Shown here: positions 5,898 through 8,513 of the stretch, piece after piece
Layout: each line of letters begins with the position of its first letter
Position numbering within the stretch: position 1 is the first letter of the stretch
Source: Gammaproteobacteria bacterium
Lineage (GTDB): Bacteria > Pseudomonadota > Gammaproteobacteria > Steroidobacterales > BM003
NCBI GenBank assembly: GCA_026193125.1
Contig: JAPHSC010000352.1
Location: 1-8,513 of the forward strand
Direction of reading: 5' to 3'
Length of the DNA stretch: 8,513 nt
The notes under the pieces: generated by a model
The model's input: the letters and a program-made list of their open reading frames with translations, nothing else
What the model was told of the DNA's origin: nothing
The model's database searches: none
Position numbers and translations under genes: made by a program

Positions 5898-7082
5898 GTG
5901 ATTCTACCCATTTCCGAGCGAGTAAAGCGTATTAAACCCTCTCCGACCATCGCCGTGACGATGCGTGCAGCGGAACTCAAGGCTGCCGGGCACGATGTCA
6001 TCGGTTTAGGCGCAGGCGAACCTGATTTTGATACCCCGGAGCACATCAAGCAGGCCGCTATCCAGGCCATCCAGGATGGATTTACAAAGTACACAGCTGT
6101 GGATGGAATAGTAGAACTTAAAAAGGCGGTCATAGAAAAATTTAGACGTGACAACGAGTTGGAGTATCACCTGGACCAGATCCTGGTATCCACCGGCGCC
6201 AAACAGACAATATTCAACCTTTGTCAGGCAGTACTCGGGGCCGGGGACGAAGTGGTTATACCGGCGCCCTATTGGGTTTCCTACCCGGATATCGTATTGC
6301 TCTGCGACGCCACACCGGTCTCCGTATTTGCCGGCGCTGAACAAGGCTTCAAGATTACACCCGAGCAACTGGCCCAGGCTCTTAATTCCAAGACACGGAT
6401 GCTGATTTTCAACACCCCCAGCAATCCTACCGGCGTGGTATACAGCCGTAGGGAATTGATCGCGCTGGGCGAAATCCTGAACAACTTTCCCAATGTCATT
6501 ATCGCCACCGACGACATGTATGAGCACATTTACTGGGGCAAAGAGCCCTTCGTGAGCTTCGCTCAAGCCTGCCCCCAGCTATATAGCCGTACCGTAACCA
6601 TCAACGGCGTATCCAAATGCTATGCCATGACAGGTTGGCGCATCGGCTACTGCGGCGGTCCAGAGGCGATAGTCAAGGCCATGAAGAAGGTGCAAAGCCA
6701 GAGTACCTCAAACCCGTGCTCTATTTCCCAAAAGGCGGCGGTGGCAGCCCTGACGGGCGATCAGTCCTGCCTCGGCCTCATGGCCGGGGCGTTCAAGGAG
6801 CGTCACGATTTTGTGGTGAACAGCTTGAACAATGTAAACGGGGTAACGTGTTTACCCAGCGATGGAGCGTTTTACGCCTTCCCTGACGTGCGCGAGGCTA
6901 TCGAGAATACGCCGGGCGTCGAGGATGACATGCAGCTCGCCGAGCACCTCCTGATGGAAGCCGGTCTGGCCTTCGTGCCAGGATCAGCATTTGGCGCTCC
7001 CGGCTATCTTCGGCTGTCCTACGCGCTGGATTTCAAGACCCTGAGTGACGCCATGGAACGTCTAAAACAGTGCCTTGGATAG
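5898..7082 (+). CDS. aspC: PLP-dependent class I aminotransferase (aspartate aminotransferase type)
   Basis: Transfers the amino group between aspartate (or a related amino acid) and 2-oxoglutarate through pyridoxal phosphate. The 394-residue length is usual for the prokaryotic subgroup that includes the Thermus and Rhizobium aspartate aminotransferases. Visible features are GLGAGEPDFDTP (36-47), STGAKQ (98-103) for cofactor phosphate binding, APYWVSYPD (123-131), NTPSNPTG (172-179) with the PLP-contacting Asn, and DDMYEH (205-210) with the PLP-pyridine Asp and Tyr. SKCYAMTGWRIGY (239-251) holds the Schiff-base Lys240, and RLSYA (372-376) holds the substrate-carboxylate Arg. The start is GTG at 5898, eight bases after AGGAG (5885-5889). 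The family is certain. The exact substrate is not: some members also use prephenate or aromatic amino acids. The symbol follows common genome usage; the protein is not of the E. coli AspC subgroup. tRNA-Asn follows, with its own promoter. Confidence 0.93.
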   Translation: MILPISERVKRIKPSPTIAVTMRAAELKAAGHDVIGLGAGEPDFDTPEHIKQAAIQAIQDGFTKYTAVDGIVELKKAVIEKFRRDNELEYHLDQILVSTGAKQTIFNLCQAVLGAGDEVVIPAPYWVSYPDIVLLCDATPVSVFAGAEQGFKITPEQLAQALNSKTRMLIFNTPSNPTGVVYSRRELIALGEILNNFPNVIIATDDMYEHIYWGKEPFVSFAQACPQLYSRTVTINGVSKCYAMTGWRIGYCGGPEAIVKAMKKVQSQSTSNPCSISQKAAVAALTGDQSCLGLMAGAFKERHDFVVNSLNNVNGVTCLPSDGAFYAFPDVREAIENTPGVEDDMQLAEHLLMEAGLAFVPGSAFGAPGYLRLSYALDFKTLSDAMERLKQCLG

Positions 7083-7119
7083 CGTTTTGCGCGAATAGGG
7101 CGTTTTAGCGACCATTACC

Positions 7120-7148
7120 TTGACTTGCCGGGACCGGCAAGGCAAAAT
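7120..7148 (+). promoter_or_regulatory. Sigma-70-like promoter for tRNA-Asn
   Basis: TTGACT (7120-7125, five of six) and CAAAAT (7143-7148, four of six) are 17 bases apart and lie about 35 bases before the tRNA. A GC-rich discriminator (CTCGGCCC) follows the -10 element, as is common for stringently controlled stable-RNA promoters. The spacer contains a perfect inverted repeat, listed separately. Confidence 0.55.
7124..7141. repeat. Perfect 18-bp inverted repeat in the tRNA-Asn promoter spacer
   Basis: CTTGCCGG and CCGGCAAG are exact reverse complements separated by GA. The dyad fills the gap between the -35 and -10 elements of the proposed tRNA-Asn promoter. It starts 41 bases after the aminotransferase stop. 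No T-tract follows on either strand, so it is not an ordinary intrinsic terminator. It could be an operator, or an RNA hairpin at the 3' end of the aminotransferase message. Confidence 0.7.
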
Positions 7149-7182
7149 CTCGGCCCTTCATCGGCATGCCGTTGGATACAGT

Positions 7183-7258
7183 TCCCTGGTAGCTCAGTTG
7201 GTAGAGCGATTGACTGTTAATCAATTGGTCGCTGGTTCGAGTCCGGCCCAGGGAGCCA
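7183..7258 (+). tRNA. tRNA-Asn, anticodon GTT
   Basis: Complete 76-base cloverleaf. The acceptor TCCCTGG pairs with CCAGGGA, followed by G and an encoded CCA. The D arm is GCTC/GAGC with loop AGTTGGTA. The anticodon stem ATTGA/TCAAT encloses CTGTTAA, giving anticodon GTT for asparagine AAC/AAU codons. The T stem CTGG(T)/(G)CCGG region encloses TTCGAGTC as in other tRNA-Asn genes. It has its own promoter upstream and a terminator six bases downstream, so it is probably a single-gene unit. Minus-strand reading frames across it are not genes. Confidence 0.97.
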
Positions 7259-7263
7259 AATTC

Positions 7264-7299
7264 AAAAGCCTCGTCCCAGTGGACGGGGCTTTTACTTTT
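7264..7299 (+). terminator. Bidirectional intrinsic terminator after tRNA-Asn
   Basis: GCCTCGTCC pairs with GGACGGGGC across a CAGT loop, with one T-G pair. It is flanked by AAAA before and TTTTACTTTT after. It ends tRNA-Asn transcription. Read on the minus strand it also gives a stem followed by TTTTG, so it can stop transcripts arriving from galU, whose stop codon is about 170 bases away. The 168 bases between this hairpin and galU (7300-7467) hold no gene or other terminator that I can recognise. Confidence 0.88.
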
Positions 7300-7467
7300 G
7301 CGGCGACTTGTTTCCACTGGCACTGACCAGGAAGGGAATTCCAGTTCCAGCCGGTGCTGTCCTGATGCCACATTGCGATGCCGTCGAGGGCACCACGTCC
7401 AAGCGGCTGATCACAGCGCCCCAAGTTCCACTACCAAGTGCCCTGAATCACACCAGGCAAAGCCGTG

Positions 7468-8361
7468 CTAACGGTTACTTCCGTCTTTAGCCGCAAGAAT
7501 TTTCGCCAGCAAATCGCGAAAATCGCTCCCAATCTCCGGGTCTGACAATGCAATTTCCACTGTTGCGCGCAGAAACCCAAGCTTGTTGCCACAATCATAG
7601 CGAGTGCCCGTGAAGCTGTAGGAATACACGGATTCTTTCCCCAACAGGTCCGAAATGGCGTCGGTCAACTGAATTTCACCGCCCGCTCCCCTGCCGGTAG
7701 TGCGTAGCAAGTCAAAAATGGCCGGTGTGAGAATATATCTCCCCACCACCGCCTGGGTCGATGGCGCCTCGTCAGGTCGCGGTTTCTCAACAATCTGGGT
7801 GATCCTGGACGGATTCGCCGCTGCATCTTCCAAGGCGACGATACCATAACGATCTGTATGCTCCCTGGGTACCTGCTCAGTTGCTATTACACTGCATCCT
7901 GTAGCCTCGTAAACCTGTCGCATTTGCGCCAGGCAGGATACATCGCCACGGATCAAATCATCCGGCAGATGGACAAAGAAGGGCTCGTCACCCACCACGC
8001 CCTCGGCACATAGCACGGCATGTCCCAGACCCAGTGGCGCGGGTTGCCTAACGGACACGAAAATAACACCAGGGGGAACGGTCTCACGCAGCAGCTGCAG
8101 CAACTCATCCTTGCCCTGTTGCTCAAGCTCGCGTTCCAGTTCAAAGTCGTTGTCGAAGTGATCCTCTATCGCCCGCTTATGGCGACCGGTCACAAATACG
8201 ATTTTGGTCGCGCCTGCCTCGACGGCCTCCTCCACCGCATATTGCACCAGTGGTTTGTCGACTATCGGCAGCATTTCCTTTGGTGAGGATTTGGTGGCTG
8301 GGAGAAACCGGGTACCGCGGCCTGCCACTGGAAAAACGGCGGTCGAAATCTTTTTCACCAT
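7468..8361 (-). CDS. galU: UTP-glucose-1-phosphate uridylyltransferase
   Basis: Makes UDP-glucose from UTP and glucose-1-phosphate, supplying precursors for lipopolysaccharide, capsule and trehalose pathways in the cytoplasm. With the start used here it has 297 residues (E. coli GalU 302). The nucleotidyltransferase fold shows AVFPVAGRGTRFLPATK (8-24) with the nucleotide-binding loop and KEMLPIVDKPLVQY (28-41). Further on are GLGHAV (111-116), LPDD (132-135), VEKP (191-194), GEIQLTDAI (228-236) and DCGNKLG (256-262). The start is ATG at 8359-8361, with AGGTG (8367-8371) five bases upstream. A GTG lies directly after it and is a possible alternative. The frame is open a further 20 codons to 8421, but that part does not resemble GalU, and a -10-like element lies inside it. 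Transcription converges on the terminator after tRNA-Asn. Confidence 0.96.
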   Translation of the reverse strand: MVKKISTAVFPVAGRGTRFLPATKSSPKEMLPIVDKPLVQYAVEEAVEAGATKIVFVTGRHKRAIEDHFDNDFELERELEQQGKDELLQLLRETVPPGVIFVSVRQPAPLGLGHAVLCAEGVVGDEPFFVHLPDDLIRGDVSCLAQMRQVYEATGCSVIATEQVPREHTDRYGIVALEDAAANPSRITQIVEKPRPDEAPSTQAVVGRYILTPAIFDLLRTTGRGAGGEIQLTDAISDLLGKESVYSYSFTGTRYDCGNKLGFLRATVEIALSDPEIGSDFRDLLAKILAAKDGSNR

Positions 8362-8392
8362 CAGGACACCTGAAACAAGCCAAACCCCGGCT

Positions 8393-8398
8393 ATGATA
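8393..8398 (-). promoter_or_regulatory. Candidate -10 element for galU
   Basis: TATCAT on the minus strand matches five of six -10 consensus bases and would place a start near 8386, about 25 bases before the galU ATG. No good -35 stands at 16-18 bases upstream; the best there matches about three of six. It may therefore be activator-dependent, or a chance match. Confidence 0.35.
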
Positions 8399-8433
8399 CC
8401 CCAAGCTGGATGTCCTTCCATTCCCTTCTTGGC

Positions 8434-8459
8434 ACAGGGGCCGCAGACGCGGCCCCTGT
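8434..8459. repeat. Perfect 11-bp inverted repeat upstream of galU
   Basis: ACAGGGGCCGC and GCGGCCCCTGT are exact reverse complements around a four-base centre (AGAC on the plus strand). The stem is very GC-rich, but neither strand has a T-tract after it. It lies about 73 bases upstream of the galU start. It may be the terminator hairpin of an upstream minus-strand gene, a protein-binding dyad or a palindromic repeat element. The remaining 54 bases to the window edge hold nothing I can identify. Confidence 0.75.
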
Positions 8460-8513
8460 TCAGGCCACAAATTACGATAGAACCTAACCGCCCGAAGCCT
8501 TCCCGTTGATCAG

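Noticed and set aside
6006..6566. 186-codon minus-strand frame inside the aminotransferase gene
   Set aside because: It lies fully antisense to a gene with intact catalytic motifs and resembles no family.
7079..7107. Imperfect direct repeat ATAG(G)GCGTTTT after the aminotransferase stop
   Set aside because: There are two short copies only, with no context to suggest an iteron, attachment site or binding array.
7105..7424. Two minus-strand frames (88 and 67 codons) covering tRNA-Asn, one reading TRTSDQLINSQSLYQLSY
   Set aside because: This is the translation of the tRNA antisense strand, a well-known source of spurious proteins in databases; no RBS and no protein family.
8362..8421. 20-codon upstream extension of galU starting MEGHPAW
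   Set aside because: GalU proteins begin near VKK..AVFPVAG; a good SD precedes the ATG at 8361, and a -10-like element falls inside the extension.
8484..8513. Minus-strand frame reading LINGKASGG then a stop at the right edge
   Set aside because: It could be the C-terminus of an upstream gene, but nine residues cannot be identified or distinguished from chance.

Overview
The window is core housekeeping DNA, most probably from a gammaproteobacterium. The evidence is the gene order thrS-infC-rpmI-rplT-pheS, proteins close to their Escherichia coli or Pseudomonas relatives in length and motifs, tRNA genes that encode their own CCA ends, and an infC gene with a non-canonical start codon. Base composition is moderately GC-rich and looks even throughout. 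I cannot name a genus. I see no insertion sequence, phage gene, CRISPR array, toxin-antitoxin pair or other accessory cassette.

Layout from left to right. Positions 1-3754 hold a minus-strand translation block. It reads from a promoter at about 3726-3754 through tRNA-Val(GAC), an intrinsic-terminator-like hairpin, thrS, infC, rpmI, rplT, a second terminator-like hairpin, and pheS, which is cut by the left window edge. uvrB (3788-5803) lies just upstream on the same strand. A 94-bp divergent intergenic region separates it from a plus-strand class I aminotransferase (5898-7082). That gene is followed by tRNA-Asn(GTT) with its own promoter and terminator. galU (7468-8361) is on the minus strand and converges on the tRNA-Asn terminator. 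The last 150 bases hold the galU promoter region and a strong inverted repeat.

Functionally the left half supplies translation: two aminoacyl-tRNA synthetases, initiation factor 3, two large-subunit ribosomal proteins and a tRNA. uvrB belongs to nucleotide excision repair, the aminotransferase to aspartate/glutamate metabolism, and galU to UDP-glucose supply for envelope polysaccharides.

The most interesting signals are regulatory. infC appears to start at AUC behind a strong GGAGG. Both synthetase genes (thrS and pheS) sit directly behind a terminator-like hairpin, and their start-site sequences are almost identical (TTTGGAGACG[T/C]CTG). A 26-codon Phe-rich reading frame ends in a GTGA overlap with pheS. 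A perfect 18-bp dyad fills the spacer of the tRNA-Asn promoter. None of these amounts to a new system; they are candidate variations on known control of translation genes. Four of the nine protein starts are not ATG: GTG for pheS, uvrB and the aminotransferase, and AUC for infC.
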